In this document: in pieces, positions 1 to 9,220 of the stretch
How the letters are laid out: each line of letters starts with the position of its first letter
How positions within the stretch are numbered: position 1 is the first letter of the stretch
DNA from: Improbicoccus pseudotrichonymphae
GTDB lineage: Bacteria > Bacillota > Clostridia > Oscillospirales > Acutalibacteraceae
DNA: 64,000 nt
Reading direction: 5' to 3'
NCBI GenBank assembly: GCA_036322855.1
Contig: AP027924.1
Location: 62,001 to 126,000 of the forward strand
Notes under the pieces: model-generated
What the model was told of the DNA's origin: nothing
The model's input: only the letters and a program-made list of their open reading frames with translations
The model's database searches: none
Position numbers and translations under genes: made by a program

Positions 1-775
1 CCGGCATGGCAACTTCCATGCTTTCGCGCACATAATCACTACCAATCACATCCGGCTCTTCTTCGAAAAAATCCTCTGCTAAATTAAAATCGTTTTGATT
101 TTTCAGACATCTGAAAATGCAATCCAATGTTTCATCAACATCAAACCTTCCGGAAACACAAAGACACATATTTTTTAAATTGTAAAAATTATTGTAACAT
201 TCATATAGTATTTCGGGTGTTATTTTCGCAACAGATTCAACCGTGCCGGCTATCTCTTGTCTTATCGTATGTTTTAAATAAAGATTTTTGAGTAAATTAT
301 GATTTACTCTCGATTCCGGATCATCTCTGTACATTTTGATTTCTTGATTGATGATTTCCCTTTCCTTATCCACGTTTTGCTTTGTAAAATATGGGTTTTG
401 AACAAAACTTAAAAGAATTTTCAGAGATTCTATAAAATTATTATTGCACAAAAACAAATAAGCTGTTTTATCAAACGACGTATAAGCATTGGCAGAGGCA
501 CCGGTTTTGTTAAACAAAGAAAAAACATCACAATCTTCATTTTCGAAAAGCTTATGTTCCAAATAATGGGCAACACCGGACGGAGTTTTTATTATTTTAT
601 TTTCTGAAGTTTTGAACATTTCGTTTATAGAACCATATTTTGTTCCAAAAATTGCGTAGGTGGAATTGTAATTTTTTTTAGGAAACAAATATATCTTAAG
701 TCCGGAGCTATGTTCAACAAAAAAATATTCTTCATTTAATCTTTTTTCAAAAAACCTTTCTTTTTGCAAAATCAT
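1..775 (-). CDS. yfmH: M16 family metallopeptidase, YfmH type (3' end off window)
   Basis: Open frame from an ATG at 775 running off the left edge, about 258 residues visible. It carries the inverted zinc motif of the M16 family, HYLEH at about residues 70-74, and a downstream acidic ligand region (NQEIKMYRDDP, about residue 145). These are features of the catalytically competent partner of an M16B pair. It lies 7 nt after yfmF, so the two are almost certainly co-transcribed and co-translated. In Bacilli the YfmF/YfmH pair is linked to EF-P modification; whether that role applies here is inference. The C-terminal half is not in the window. Confidence 0.85.
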   Translation of the reverse strand, partial: MILQKERFFEKRLNEEYFFVEHSSGLKIYLFPKKNYNSTYAIFGTKYGSINEMFKTSENKIIKTPSGVAHYLEHKLFENEDCDVFSLFNKTGASANAYTSFDKTAYLFLCNNNFIESLKILLSFVQNPYFTKQNVDKEREIINQEIKMYRDDPESRVNHNLLKNLYLKHTIRQEIAGTVESVAKITPEILYECYNNFYNLKNMCLCVSGRFDVDETLDCIFRCLKNQNDFNLAEDFFEEEPDVIGSDYVRESMEVAMP

Positions 776-782
776 CACCAAT

Positions 783-2048
783 TTAATTATAAACGGTATA
801 AATGCTGTCTAATTTTAATTTACCTGCAGCCTCAACCACTTCTTCTATTCTAACAGATTTCAGCTTTTCAGCCATAGAATGTGGTGTCAATAAAGCGTCA
901 TTTAAAGTTTGAGACAAATACCAAGAATCGAGTGCGTCTAAGCTGTCCTCTATATTTTCGTACATTTGACATACAAATTTTTTAGTATCTTCTATTTCAT
1001 CGTTTGTTAAATTACCTTTTTTTATAGAATCAATTTGTTTTAAAATTTCTTCTTTTGCTTTCTCTAAATTTTTATTTTCAACTCCGCTTTCTACAAAAAC
1101 AGAACCCTTATATTTATCAAACCTGGACGAGCAATAATAACACAAATTTAATTTTTCCCTTACATTTAAAAAAAGTTTAGAGCTTGGAGTTCCGCCAAGA
1201 ACAAAATTCATAAGTATCATGGCTACTGATTCCTCATTTATCCCCGAAACGCCAGTGTTGAATCCCATGGCAAACTTACATTGTTCGACTTCTGCTTTCT
1301 CTTTCTTGTTTTTTATTTTTACATCTGAGTTATCTTTAACTTTATTTTTAAAAACCATATTTTCAGACGAACGCTTAAACTTTTTTATTTCGTTTCTGAA
1401 TTTATCAAAGACCTCAGTTTTTAATGAATTTCCTATAACAATCAGTTTAATGTAAGCGCTGTTTAAAACATCATGATAATTATCATAGAGTAAACTTGGG
1501 GATACCTCGCAAATACTATCTATTTCTCCGTATTTAAAAATATTACTTTCTTGGCCGTCATATAATAACTTTTCACAATTATGAAAAGTATATAGGCGTT
1601 TATCGTTGAATTCAGACTTTATATACTTAATTATCTGATTTTTTTCAATTTCAACCGCGTTAGAACGAAAACGTCTATTGTCCAAATCCGGATAAAATAT
1701 TAATTCCGTAATTAAATCAATAAGACTGCCCAAAGAGATATCGTTCATAAATTCTTCATTTAATGAATTTAAAGATAAAGTTAAAACTTGATAATCCCCA
1801 ATTTTAGACACTTCGCTCTGTAACGAAGTCCCATAAAGATTTTCAAGTTCTTTATTAAGTAAAATAATGCTTGGATACTTCTGACAGCTGTATTCCAAAA
1901 CTCCGGGTAAAACGGCATTTAAAGAAGCTTTAGATTTGATCATAGGCAACAAAAAACTAAAAGACATTTGGAAATTCTTAAATTTACTGCACTCGACATA
2001 CGAGACATCGAAATTATTGTCCAACTTGAATGTTTTGTGATTTGACAT
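783..2048 (-). CDS. yfmF: M16 family peptidase-like protein, YfmF type
   Basis: A 421-residue protein with the M16 fold (two half-domains, region ILMNFVLGGTPSSKLFLNVR typical of the family around residues 280-300) but no HxxEH zinc motif near the N-terminus. It is therefore the non-catalytic subunit of a two-protein M16B peptidase whose catalytic partner is the adjacent yfmH. Length matches YfmF of Bacilli. Third gene of the leftward set tlc-ackA-yfmF-yfmH, starting about 90 nt after ackA. The substrate is not known from the sequence. Confidence 0.85.
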   Translation of the reverse strand: MSNHKTFKLDNNFDVSYVECSKFKNFQMSFSFLLPMIKSKASLNAVLPGVLEYSCQKYPSIILLNKELENLYGTSLQSEVSKIGDYQVLTLSLNSLNEEFMNDISLGSLIDLITELIFYPDLDNRRFRSNAVEIEKNQIIKYIKSEFNDKRLYTFHNCEKLLYDGQESNIFKYGEIDSICEVSPSLLYDNYHDVLNSAYIKLIVIGNSLKTEVFDKFRNEIKKFKRSSENMVFKNKVKDNSDVKIKNKKEKAEVEQCKFAMGFNTGVSGINEESVAMILMNFVLGGTPSSKLFLNVREKLNLCYYCSSRFDKYKGSVFVESGVENKNLEKAKEEILKQIDSIKKGNLTNDEIEDTKKFVCQMYENIEDSLDALDSWYLSQTLNDALLTPHSMAEKLKSVRIEEVVEAAGKLKLDSIYTVYN

Positions 2049-2140
2049 AATTATTCACCCGACAAATAAAATACAAGATTGAATCAGCTACAGTATACGA
2101 AATAACAAATTTAAATCAACTCAAATTGAATTCCAAAAAT

Positions 2141-3322
2141 TTATCGGTAATTTAAAATCAATTTTGTTTCATTGTAAATACATTTTTCTTCATCTGATAT
2201 CAGATTCAATATGCATATTTTAGAATTTGAAGAAGAAACTATAACTTCATTTTCACTATTGTCTTTTTTGAGTTTAACCCCGAAAATACTTAGACTTTCA
2301 CATATATTTTTTCTTATGAAGGGTGAATTTTCACCTATTCCGGCCGTAAAAACAACTGCATCACATCCGTTCATAACGGTTATATACGATCCTATATATT
2401 TAGTTATTTTATAACAAAACATATCTACTGCTAGCTTGCAATTTTCGTTTTTTTCGTAATTTTCTATAACTTTTTCGATATTATCAGAAAATCCCGAAAC
2501 ACCCAGAATTCCTGATTGGCTATTGAGAATTTCATATACTTTCTCTGAACTTAAACTTTCGATTTTTTTTAAATGAATTATTACAGATGGATCTAAAGAA
2601 CCACATCTGGTACTCATCATTAATCCACCTAAAGGAGTAAGACCCATTGATGTATCGATGGGGTTTCCATCGACAATAGCGGCAATGGATGAGCCGCTAC
2701 CCAAATGGCAAGATACAACTTTTAGATTTTTTTTCTTTAAATAACGCAAACATGTTTCATAGGCATATTTATGCGAAATTCCATGAAAACCATATTTTCT
2801 TATGTTATGTTTTTTTGCAATAGTGGCAGGTATAGCATAGGTGTATGCTTTCTTTGGTAAATTTGAAAAAAAAGAAGTATCAAAAACTGCTACTTGTTTT
2901 ATGTTCCCGAAAAAATCAATACAACTTAATATTCCGTCTAAATTTGATCGATTATGAAGCGGAGAAAGCGGTATAAGTTCTTTGATTTTATGCAAAACAT
3001 TTTTGTTGATTACAACAGCTTGTGATTTAAAATAATTTCCCCCGTGAACAACTCTATGTCCTATGGCTTTTACATTTTTTAAAACGTCTGAAAAATTATT
3101 ATCCGAAAAGACTTTTTTAAAAGACTCAAATGCGTCTTTGCACGTTCCATACCTAACATCATATCTAAATTCTTTTTCTTTTGTTTTAAAAATTAAAATT
3201 CCGGAATCGCCGCATGTTTTATAACACCTTCCGCCAAAAATTTCCTCATCATTATTTAAGCTAAAAATCTTATACTTAAAAGAAGAGCTCCCAAAATTAA
3301 AAACCAAAATCATAGTAGTCAC
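2141..3322 (-). CDS. ackA: acetate kinase
   Basis: A 393-residue protein matching acetate kinase over its whole length: N-terminal phosphate-binding motif NFGSSSFKY, GHRVVHGG, HLGSGSS, TPLGGLMMSTRCGSLDP, and TAGIGENSPFIR near the C-terminus. It interconverts acetyl phosphate plus ADP with acetate plus ATP. Neighbours are the nucleotide translocase tlc upstream and yfmF downstream on the same strand. No phosphotransacetylase gene is seen in the window. The annotated ATG lies at 3322; a second in-frame ATG three codons later is equally possible. Substrate-level ATP formation next to an ATP importer is metabolically suggestive but proves nothing. Confidence 0.95.
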   Translation of the reverse strand: MTTMILVFNFGSSSFKYKIFSLNNDEEIFGGRCYKTCGDSGILIFKTKEKEFRYDVRYGTCKDAFESFKKVFSDNNFSDVLKNVKAIGHRVVHGGNYFKSQAVVINKNVLHKIKELIPLSPLHNRSNLDGILSCIDFFGNIKQVAVFDTSFFSNLPKKAYTYAIPATIAKKHNIRKYGFHGISHKYAYETCLRYLKKKNLKVVSCHLGSGSSIAAIVDGNPIDTSMGLTPLGGLMMSTRCGSLDPSVIIHLKKIESLSSEKVYEILNSQSGILGVSGFSDNIEKVIENYEKNENCKLAVDMFCYKITKYIGSYITVMNGCDAVVFTAGIGENSPFIRKNICESLSIFGVKLKKDNSENEVIVSSSNSKICILNLISDEEKCIYNETKLILNYR

Positions 3323-3373
3323 CCTCGGAATTGCCTAAACAACATATAATATTCACATATTAAATATTTTTCA

Positions 3374-4867
3374 CTACTGAGTCTTTTTGCGTTCATATTC
3401 TTTGCTAAGTTTTATTACCGAAAAAATCCAAGCTAACATAACCATTAAAAACAAAACTAAAAACATGGGAATATGATCTAAAAGAGTACTTCCTGAAGAA
3501 AATGCTAAAATCAACATCGTGATTAATCCCCCGCCGGCTTTTCCTCCCTTGCCTCCAATTAATTCAACGGCTGCTTGACTTTGTTCTTTTATTTGCTTGT
3601 CCAGAGGAATATAAACCATACTTTTTGTCGGATCAAACAGACAATACGTTGCCCCTTTGCTAAATATATCTACAATTATGCCAACCCATACGGTCAAAAT
3701 AGGAATTGACAATCCTAAAATATACGAAATATTACTTTGCGAAGTCTTTACGTAAAATATTAAAAGATAAAAAGCCGTAACTGTAATTGTTAGAATTGTG
3801 GGCATAATTAATGCGTTAGTCTTCCAAGAGTACTTACGCAAAATATGAACGGCAGCTATATTTAAAATAACCGTAAAAATAGTTGTGAAAATCAAAAGCA
3901 TTCCCTGAAGTTTACTCATTTTTATTACGTCAAATGTTGTTGCTAAATATGCTTTAAATATTCCTTCGTATAAATTTATTCCTATTCCACAACACACCGG
4001 AAGCATAAAAATCAAAAAAACATAAGGATTGGTAAACAAAATTTTTATTCCCTCGAAAAAACCGATTTTTAATTTTTCTTTCTTAGATTCTATTTGGCTT
4101 GTATCATATAATTTTTCATCTTTCATTACAACTTTGCTAATATAATAATAAATTCCCATGATTAAAAAACAAAACACCGACGAAATAATACATAATAATT
4201 TGAGATTATTGTCGAAAACCACCCTATTTGAAGTATTTGACATTAGATATAAACATGCACCGGCAAGCAGCCCTCCGTTGTTACCGAAAAATAAATACAA
4301 AGCGTAAAATCTGGTTACTTCATTTTTTTTGGTAATTTGATTAGCTAAAGACCAAAACAAATAGTTCAGGGCAATGCTTCCCCAAGTTTCGGCAAAAATA
4401 TAAAATATTGTATATGGCCAATTTATTATGCATAAAATTATATATCTAAGCTGAGATGGAAAACTTTGGAACAATTTTAAAACAGCATCTTCTGATACTT
4501 GAATAGAATTTACATTAGGAAAAATAAAAAATGCAAAAATCAAGAAAAACACACCGTAAAAAGAACAGACTACATAAAATATTCTTTTCATTCCCGATTT
4601 GTTTATAAATGCAGAAAGCAGCATCGTGATTACAAAGGTAATCGGCAAAACAAACAGAGTCTTTAACGATGAAATCAACTCAGTACCACCGAATATCGCG
4701 TACTTTTGGATAAAAATGTCCTTAAGATTGCGAGTAGCCGTAAAAACAAAAAGTATACAAAACAGCAGCAAATTCATCGGCAAAATTTTTTTTAACTCAA
4801 AATTATGAATCGGCCACAAAATCGACCTTATTTTACCAAATTTCTGAATTTTGGTTGCTTCCGGCAT
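3374..4867 (-). CDS. tlc: ATP/ADP translocase (NTT/Tlc family)
   Basis: A 497-residue polytopic membrane protein with about 11-12 hydrophobic segments. Two diagnostic stretches of the plastid/rickettsial/chlamydial nucleotide transporters are clear: TRNLKDIFIQ near residue 45 (the family's R-x-x-KD signature after the first helix) and FDPTKSMVYIPLDKQIK near residue 400, followed by a glycine-rich GGKGGKAGGG segment. Length fits the usual 490-530 residues. Family members exchange host ATP for bacterial ADP or import other nucleotides, and occur almost only in bacteria that live inside eukaryotic cells. First gene of the leftward set, divergent from dnaX. Exact substrate (ATP/ADP exchange or nucleotide uptake) cannot be told from sequence alone. 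Confidence 0.93.
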   Translation of the reverse strand: MPEATKIQKFGKIRSILWPIHNFELKKILPMNLLLFCILFVFTATRNLKDIFIQKYAIFGGTELISSLKTLFVLPITFVITMLLSAFINKSGMKRIFYVVCSFYGVFFLIFAFFIFPNVNSIQVSEDAVLKLFQSFPSQLRYIILCIINWPYTIFYIFAETWGSIALNYLFWSLANQITKKNEVTRFYALYLFFGNNGGLLAGACLYLMSNTSNRVVFDNNLKLLCIISSVFCFLIMGIYYYISKVVMKDEKLYDTSQIESKKEKLKIGFFEGIKILFTNPYVFLIFMLPVCCGIGINLYEGIFKAYLATTFDVIKMSKLQGMLLIFTTIFTVILNIAAVHILRKYSWKTNALIMPTILTITVTAFYLLIFYVKTSQSNISYILGLSIPILTVWVGIIVDIFSKGATYCLFDPTKSMVYIPLDKQIKEQSQAAVELIGGKGGKAGGGLITMLILAFSSGSTLLDHIPMFLVLFLMVMLAWIFSVIKLSKEYERKKTQ

Positions 4868-5026
4868 TTATATTTTTGCACCTTAAATAGTTTTTGAAAC
4901 AAAAACGCCACGTACTGCTGAAGTATGCAATTTCCAAGATTTTATAAAAAAATAACCAACCTATTCTATAATTTTAGATTTATTTATTTTTTTTTCAAGT
5001 TTTTCTTTTTGTTAAAAAACTATTTT

Positions 5027-5053
5027 GCCTTTAATTTTAAATTTTATTATAAT
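5027..5053 (+). promoter_or_regulatory. candidate promoter of dnaX
   Basis: TTGCCT at 5027-5032 and a perfect TATAAT at 5048-5053, spacer 15 nt (short). It lies in the divergent gap between tlc and dnaX. If used, transcription starts near 5060, which rules out the upstream ATG codons and favours the GTG at 5082. Confidence 0.4.
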
Positions 5054-5081
5054 GATCCGGGTTAATAAATTAAGAGCGAGT

Positions 5082-6617
5082 GTGAAATCGTTGTATAAAG
5101 TACTTTATAGGAAATGGAGGCCCAAAAATTTTGCGGATGTTATTGGTCAGGGACATGTAACTTCGGTACTCAAAAATGAAATTGTTGAAAAAAAAATATC
5201 CCATTCGTATATGTTTGTTGGTACACGTGGCAGTGGGAAAACTACCTGTGCGAGGATTTTTGCAAAAGCCGTAAATTGTATATCTCCCATTAACAGTGGT
5301 GAGCCTTGTTTAAAATGCAAGGCATGCGAAGCCATAGACAATAATACAACAGACATGATAGAAATTGACGCCGCAAGTAATAATGGGGTTGAAAATATAA
5401 GAGCGATAAAAGAAGAATCGAATTTCGCAACATCGATTTTGAATTACCGGGTTTACATAATAGATGAATTTCACATGTTGTCAATTGGTGCTTTCAACGC
5501 TTTTCTTAAAATTCTTGAGGAACCTCCTTGCAATTTAATTTTTATACTTGCAACTACCGAATTTCACAAGATACCAAAGACCGTTGTTTCCAGATGCCAA
5601 AAATTTGACTTTTTTAAGATACCGGTTGGCAAATTATTTGAATATCTAAAGAAAATTTCGTCTTCGGAAAATATTAATATAACCGATGATGCACTGTCGA
5701 TTATAGCTAATATTGCCGATGGTTCGGCGCGTGACGCACTTACTATATTGGAGCGTTTTCTTTCGTGCCAAAACAAAGTTATAGATGCGGACAAAGTAAA
5801 TCTGCTAATGGGTCTCACCGATTCGAAAGATATAGAAAATTTAGCCTGCTTGATTTCTAATCGTGATATTAAATCATGCTTAGAAAAAATAGAAAATTTA
5901 AATATTCGTTCTAAAAACATGGCTAAAATTTGCGAAGGCCTTATCGGTTTTTTTAGAGCAGTTATGCTTTATAAAATCACAGGGAAATATTTTGATTATT
6001 ATCATCATGAGTGCGATGTTTTGAAAGAGATTTCAAAGTTGCTGAGCGAAGAAAATATAATGAAAATATTTGATGTGTTAAAAAACGCTTATAATCAGAT
6101 GAATAAAATATATAAACCTGAAATAGAGTTGGAGTTCGCGTTTATAAAAATCTATCAAAAAATAAAACCCAATAACAGTCAAATTAATGATACCGAAATT
6201 CCCAGCGCAAAGAGTACGAAAGACGATGAAAAATCTGAAATAAAAAACAATGAAAAACCGGAAACGGGAGATAACAAAAAGCCCAAAATAAAAAATGAAA
6301 ATAAAGATAAATTTGATCCAAAAATTTGGAATAGTATTTTAGAGAAATTAAACGATGTTTCTGATTCTTATCTGTTAACTTTAAAAGGTTCTTATGCCTA
6401 TGTGGAAAATAATTTTCTTGTTGTGGTCGTTTCAAAAAAAATATATGTAGACATATTGAAGAGAAGTTTGCCCGAATTAAAAGAAATAATTTTTGATTTT
6501 ATTGGGGAAAATTATAAAATAAAATTTGTAAGCAAAGAAGAAGATTCAAAAAAAGAAAATAATAATTTAGATGAATTGATCAACGATGCTGAAAATATGG
6601 GGATAAAAATATATTAA
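5082..6617 (+). CDS. dnaX: DNA polymerase III gamma/tau subunit (clamp loader ATPase)
   Basis: Begins KSLYKVLYRKWRPKNF, the standard DnaX N-terminus, then Walker A GTRGSGKTT, a four-cysteine zinc module (CISP..CLKCKAC), the DExx box IIDEFHMLS, EEPP and the arginine-finger motif VSRC. Domains I-III occupy about residues 1-340; a Lys/Glu-rich linker and a short C-terminal tau-like region follow. It loads the beta clamp and couples polymerase to helicase. The frame is open upstream to 5025, but the GTG at 5082 places the conserved N-terminus correctly. Followed 14 nt later by ybaB, as in most Firmicutes. The linker has runs of KNNEKPE-like repeats, common in A-rich genomes. Confidence 0.95.
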   Translation: MKSLYKVLYRKWRPKNFADVIGQGHVTSVLKNEIVEKKISHSYMFVGTRGSGKTTCARIFAKAVNCISPINSGEPCLKCKACEAIDNNTTDMIEIDAASNNGVENIRAIKEESNFATSILNYRVYIIDEFHMLSIGAFNAFLKILEEPPCNLIFILATTEFHKIPKTVVSRCQKFDFFKIPVGKLFEYLKKISSSENINITDDALSIIANIADGSARDALTILERFLSCQNKVIDADKVNLLMGLTDSKDIENLACLISNRDIKSCLEKIENLNIRSKNMAKICEGLIGFFRAVMLYKITGKYFDYYHHECDVLKEISKLLSEENIMKIFDVLKNAYNQMNKIYKPEIELEFAFIKIYQKIKPNNSQINDTEIPSAKSTKDDEKSEIKNNEKPETGDNKKPKIKNENKDKFDPKIWNSILEKLNDVSDSYLLTLKGSYAYVENNFLVVVVSKKIYVDILKRSLPELKEIIFDFIGENYKIKFVSKEEDSKKENNNLDELINDAENMGIKIY

Positions 6618-6631
6618 GTGGGGTTGAATTT

Positions 6632-6970
6632 ATGAAGGTTAGGTTGCCGTCAGGTAAAAATAGTAATATGAAAGACATATCAGAACAAATTAAATCTATG
6701 CAAATCAGAGTAGAAAATGCTATGGAAGAGTTTAAATTAAAAGAATTCGAGGATTCTTCTGGCGATAAAGATGTAAAAGTGGTATTCAATGGGGATTATG
6801 AGCTTATTTCTTTGGATATTAAACCTGAGATCGTTAATCCCAATGATGTCGAGAAACTTCAAGATCTAATAGTGGTTTCCATCAACAAAACACTTAAAAA
6901 AGTAAAAGACGAGAAAGAAGCAATCTTGGGAGAAGTATCCGGTAGAGAAGTGCCCGATTGTCTTTTGTGA
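6632..6970 (+). CDS. ybaB: YbaB/EbfC family nucleoid-associated protein
   Basis: A 112-residue protein with the YbaB fold: N-terminal helix (EQIKSMQIRVENAMEEF), central DVKVVFNGDYELISLDIKPE and a C-terminal helix. Small dimeric DNA-binding protein. GGGGTTG seven bases before the ATG is the ribosome site. Directly after dnaX. The gene that normally follows, recR, is absent; a leader-peptide gene and IS debris lie there instead. Confidence 0.9.
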   Translation: MKVRLPSGKNSNMKDISEQIKSMQIRVENAMEEFKLKEFEDSSGDKDVKVVFNGDYELISLDIKPEIVNPNDVEKLQDLIVVSINKTLKKVKDEKEAILGEVSGREVPDCLL

Positions 6971-7089
6971 TAGGATTTTTCGTAGTTTTTCTTAAAATCT
7001 TACAATAATTGTTATTTTCGCATTCTGCACTTTACCACATTTTCTAGAATTTAAAAAAAGGTATAGATTAAATTTTTGGTTGATAAATA

Positions 7090-7386
7090 ATGAATAAAGA
7101 TAACGGCAATGGCATTTCGGAATTCGTAAATGAAATTCTTAAAAATAAGATTTTTGCCGAATTTGTTAGGAAAAACAAAAAAGATAAAACTTTAAAAGAT
7201 TTCTTGAAGTTATCAAGCCCGGATATTGAAATGAAATTGCCGGACGAAAATAAATTAGACGAAAAAGATTTAGATGATATAAGTGGTGGAAAGAAGCTTT
7301 ACGATGACAAAGTGGCTTTGTTTTTTGTTCTGGATTGGAGTATATTAGGTCATGGGAAAAACTCGAGGAAGAGACAGGGCCACTAA
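7090..7386 (+). CDS. double-glycine leader peptide (RiPP/bacteriocin-like), copy 1, 3' end fused to IS debris
   Basis: The first about 81 residues form a small acidic/lysine-rich peptide ending in ELDEKDLDDISGG-like sequence (here LDEKDLDDISGG), the classic double-glycine site at which C39-peptidase ABC exporters cleave bacteriocin and Nif11-type leaders. The candidate core after GG is short and hydrophobic (KKLYDDKVALFFVL). It is about 97% identical to a second copy at 35710-35964, including some 25 nt of upstream sequence. After about 7333 this copy reads into the truncated 5' part of an IS630 transposase, so the last about 17 residues are not native. No modification enzyme or exporter gene lies nearby. 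Assignment to the double-glycine class is from the motif; function is inference. Confidence 0.6.
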   Translation: MNKDNGNGISEFVNEILKNKIFAEFVRKNKKDKTLKDFLKLSSPDIEMKLPDENKLDEKDLDDISGGKKLYDDKVALFFVLDWSILGHGKNSRKRQGH

Positions 7387-8712
7387 AAGACAGAGCATCG
7401 AAACATACAGTGTGTAAATAGATCGTGAAAAAAATTGCTTACATATTTACATGGAAAATCCTTACATTACAAACACAGAAACAGCACAATGGCCTTTGGT
7501 TGCAATATTTCAGTAATGAAGCATGCAAAAAGCTGCAAGAATCACACAAAAACACAATTTGTTATAGAAAGAGACGAGTAAAAAAGAAAAGAATTTATAA
7601 AATAACTAGAATCTTTACCTAAAGAAAGCGAGATATATTATGTGGGCGAGAGTGGATTGATAAATATTATTCTCGTAAATATGGATATGCTCCAAAAGGT
7701 GAGAAAGTTATCGGGGAAAAATTAGTGGAAGACATTTTGAAATAACCAGCATCGTAGCTGCAAAAAATAAAAATAATATTGTTGCGCCTTTTACCTACAA
7801 AGGAACAATGGATGCCGACTCACTCGAAGGTTGGCTTGAGGATATTTTTGTTCCAAAACTCAAAAATCCTGAAAAAGCTGTTTTAAATTTTCAACTTTTT
7901 GTTAATTTCTTCTTTACTTAAAATAGGCTTCAAATCTAATTCTTTGGAAATGAGGCCTAATTTTTGGTTTTATAGTTTTTAAAAATTTGGTTAATTTAGG
8001 TAAACACAAACAAAAAAAATTTTTGATTTAAAGTTATACGATATCTTTAAAACCAAATTGATTTAATGAACTGACTGTTTTATAATTAAGTTTACTTGAA
8101 AAAATTTAGAACAATTTGTTTTTTTAAGCTTAACCTGATAGAAAATTGAGTTTAGAAGTTAAAACTTTAAAAGTCTGAGGTTCAATGAACATTAATAACA
8201 ATACAAGCAATAATTCAAATGAGAAAATAAATAAGAACAATAATATGATTATTGGCCTTTTTTACGGAGGCTTTACGGTACTAGGAATGTTTTCAGGTGC
8301 AATAATTGGATTATTTATTGGAATAAGTTATTACGGACCACAAGATAGCAGAATTTTGGAATTTGCTTTATTGATTGGATTTTTAGGTACAGGAATAGGG
8401 ATTGGATTGGGAATAATTTCTAATGCAATAATTGCCATGCGTTCAAATAAGAAAAACAATTAATCAAAATTTAAGATTTTGCCCACGAATTCGTACGATA
8501 ACTTTAATTTTAGATAACGTATCATCACATAAGAAAAATTATATTTATGATGTCGCAGATGATTACGGTTTTAAAGTTATATTTTTGCCACCTTTTATTC
8601 TCCTAATTTTAATCCAATAGAAAAATTCTAGGCTAACGTCAAACGACGATTACAATTATATATGCACAAATTTAACAAATTCTGGGATGCGTTGGCTTAT
8701 GCTTTCGATTGA
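7337..8712 (+). pseudogene. IS630 family transposase relic, split by an insertion
   Basis: Pieces of an IS630 (DDE_3) transposase are readable in shifting frames: SWEKLEEETGPLKDR near 7350, TQFVIERDE near 7550, LESLPKESEIYYVGESG near 7610-7650, TSIVAAKNKNNIVAPFTYKG near 7745-7805, and after a gap TLILDNVSSHKKNYIYDV (from 8495) and IEKFWANVKRRLQLYMHKF to a TGA at 8710. Several frameshifts and stops kill it. The conserved body is interrupted from about 7885 to 8490 by unrelated sequence carrying a small membrane-protein gene. The 5' end is cut off where it joins the leader-peptide gene. A second relic of the same family is at 36420-37052. Confidence 0.75.
8185..8463 (+). CDS. small glycine-rich membrane protein, unknown function
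   Basis: A 92-residue protein with an Asn/Lys-rich N-terminus (about 20 residues) followed by two glycine-rich hydrophobic helices (about residues 21-50 and 58-85) separated by YYGPQDSRILE, and a basic tail. GAGG five bases before the ATG is a plausible ribosome site. It sits inside the roughly 600-bp block that splits the IS630 relic, so it arrived by insertion. It resembles small holin- or immunity-like membrane proteins only in layout; no family was recognised. Confidence 0.5.
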   Translation: MNINNNTSNNSNEKINKNNNMIIGLFYGGFTVLGMFSGAIIGLFIGISYYGPQDSRILEFALLIGFLGTGIGIGLGIISNAIIAMRSNKKNN

Positions 8713-8723
8713 ACTCGACTATA

Positions 8724-9179
8724 TCATTTTATATTTACAGTCACGGCTGGCGAATTGACTATTTCTATCACGCCACCCATAGAACAATTTAGTTTACTTG
8801 TTTTGTTTAAAGCGGGTTGATTTTTTATCGTACACGTAGAACAACTAGGAGCCCAAGGTGTCGAAAAAATGGGTGTACAAGGGGCAGGTACGAAGCTTGG
8901 TGGAGCCGGAGGTATACTGGCCAAAGCGCTTGCACTTATAACGGTTGGATTTATTTGAGATTGACAAGAGTTCGAAGGAGGAAAAATTACTTTGCCGTTT
9001 GTGTCACCTATATTCGCAGCTGGCATATTTGTTATATTTACCATTTTATCCGGCAGAACATTTATTTGTCCGAAGACCCCCGGCGGATACGATGGTGCCC
9101 GCGGAACAGGAACACCAACGGTTAGCATACAAGACATAGAGCATTTCAATATTGATGCATTTACAACAGGATTTGCCAA
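8724..9179 (-). CDS. PAAR-like protein (DUF4280 type), spike tip of a contractile injection system
   Basis: A 151-residue protein starting from TTG with AAGGA upstream. Pattern matches DUF4280/PAAR-like proteins: an N-terminal cysteine segment (VVNASILKCSMSC), PAANIGDTNGKV, a Pro-rich middle with CTPIFSTPWAPS, then the characteristic NQPALNKTSKLNCSMGGVI end. Such proteins cap the needle of type VI-like or extracellular contractile injection systems. It follows trmD by 41 nt on the same strand. Other probable injection-system parts are at 26052-29212, so the system's genes are scattered in this genome. Confidence 0.7.
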   Translation of the reverse strand: MANPVVNASILKCSMSCMLTVGVPVPRAPSYPPGVFGQINVLPDKMVNITNMPAANIGDTNGKVIFPPSNSCQSQINPTVISASALASIPPAPPSFVPAPCTPIFSTPWAPSCSTCTIKNQPALNKTSKLNCSMGGVIEIVNSPAVTVNIK

Positions 9180-9220
9180 ATTTATTCCTTCTTTCGAGTA
9201 AAAATATTAGTAAATTTGAC

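Noticed and set aside
8817..9201. Three short plus-strand frames over the PAAR-like gene
   Set aside because: Shadow frames of a well matched DUF4280-type protein on the other strand.
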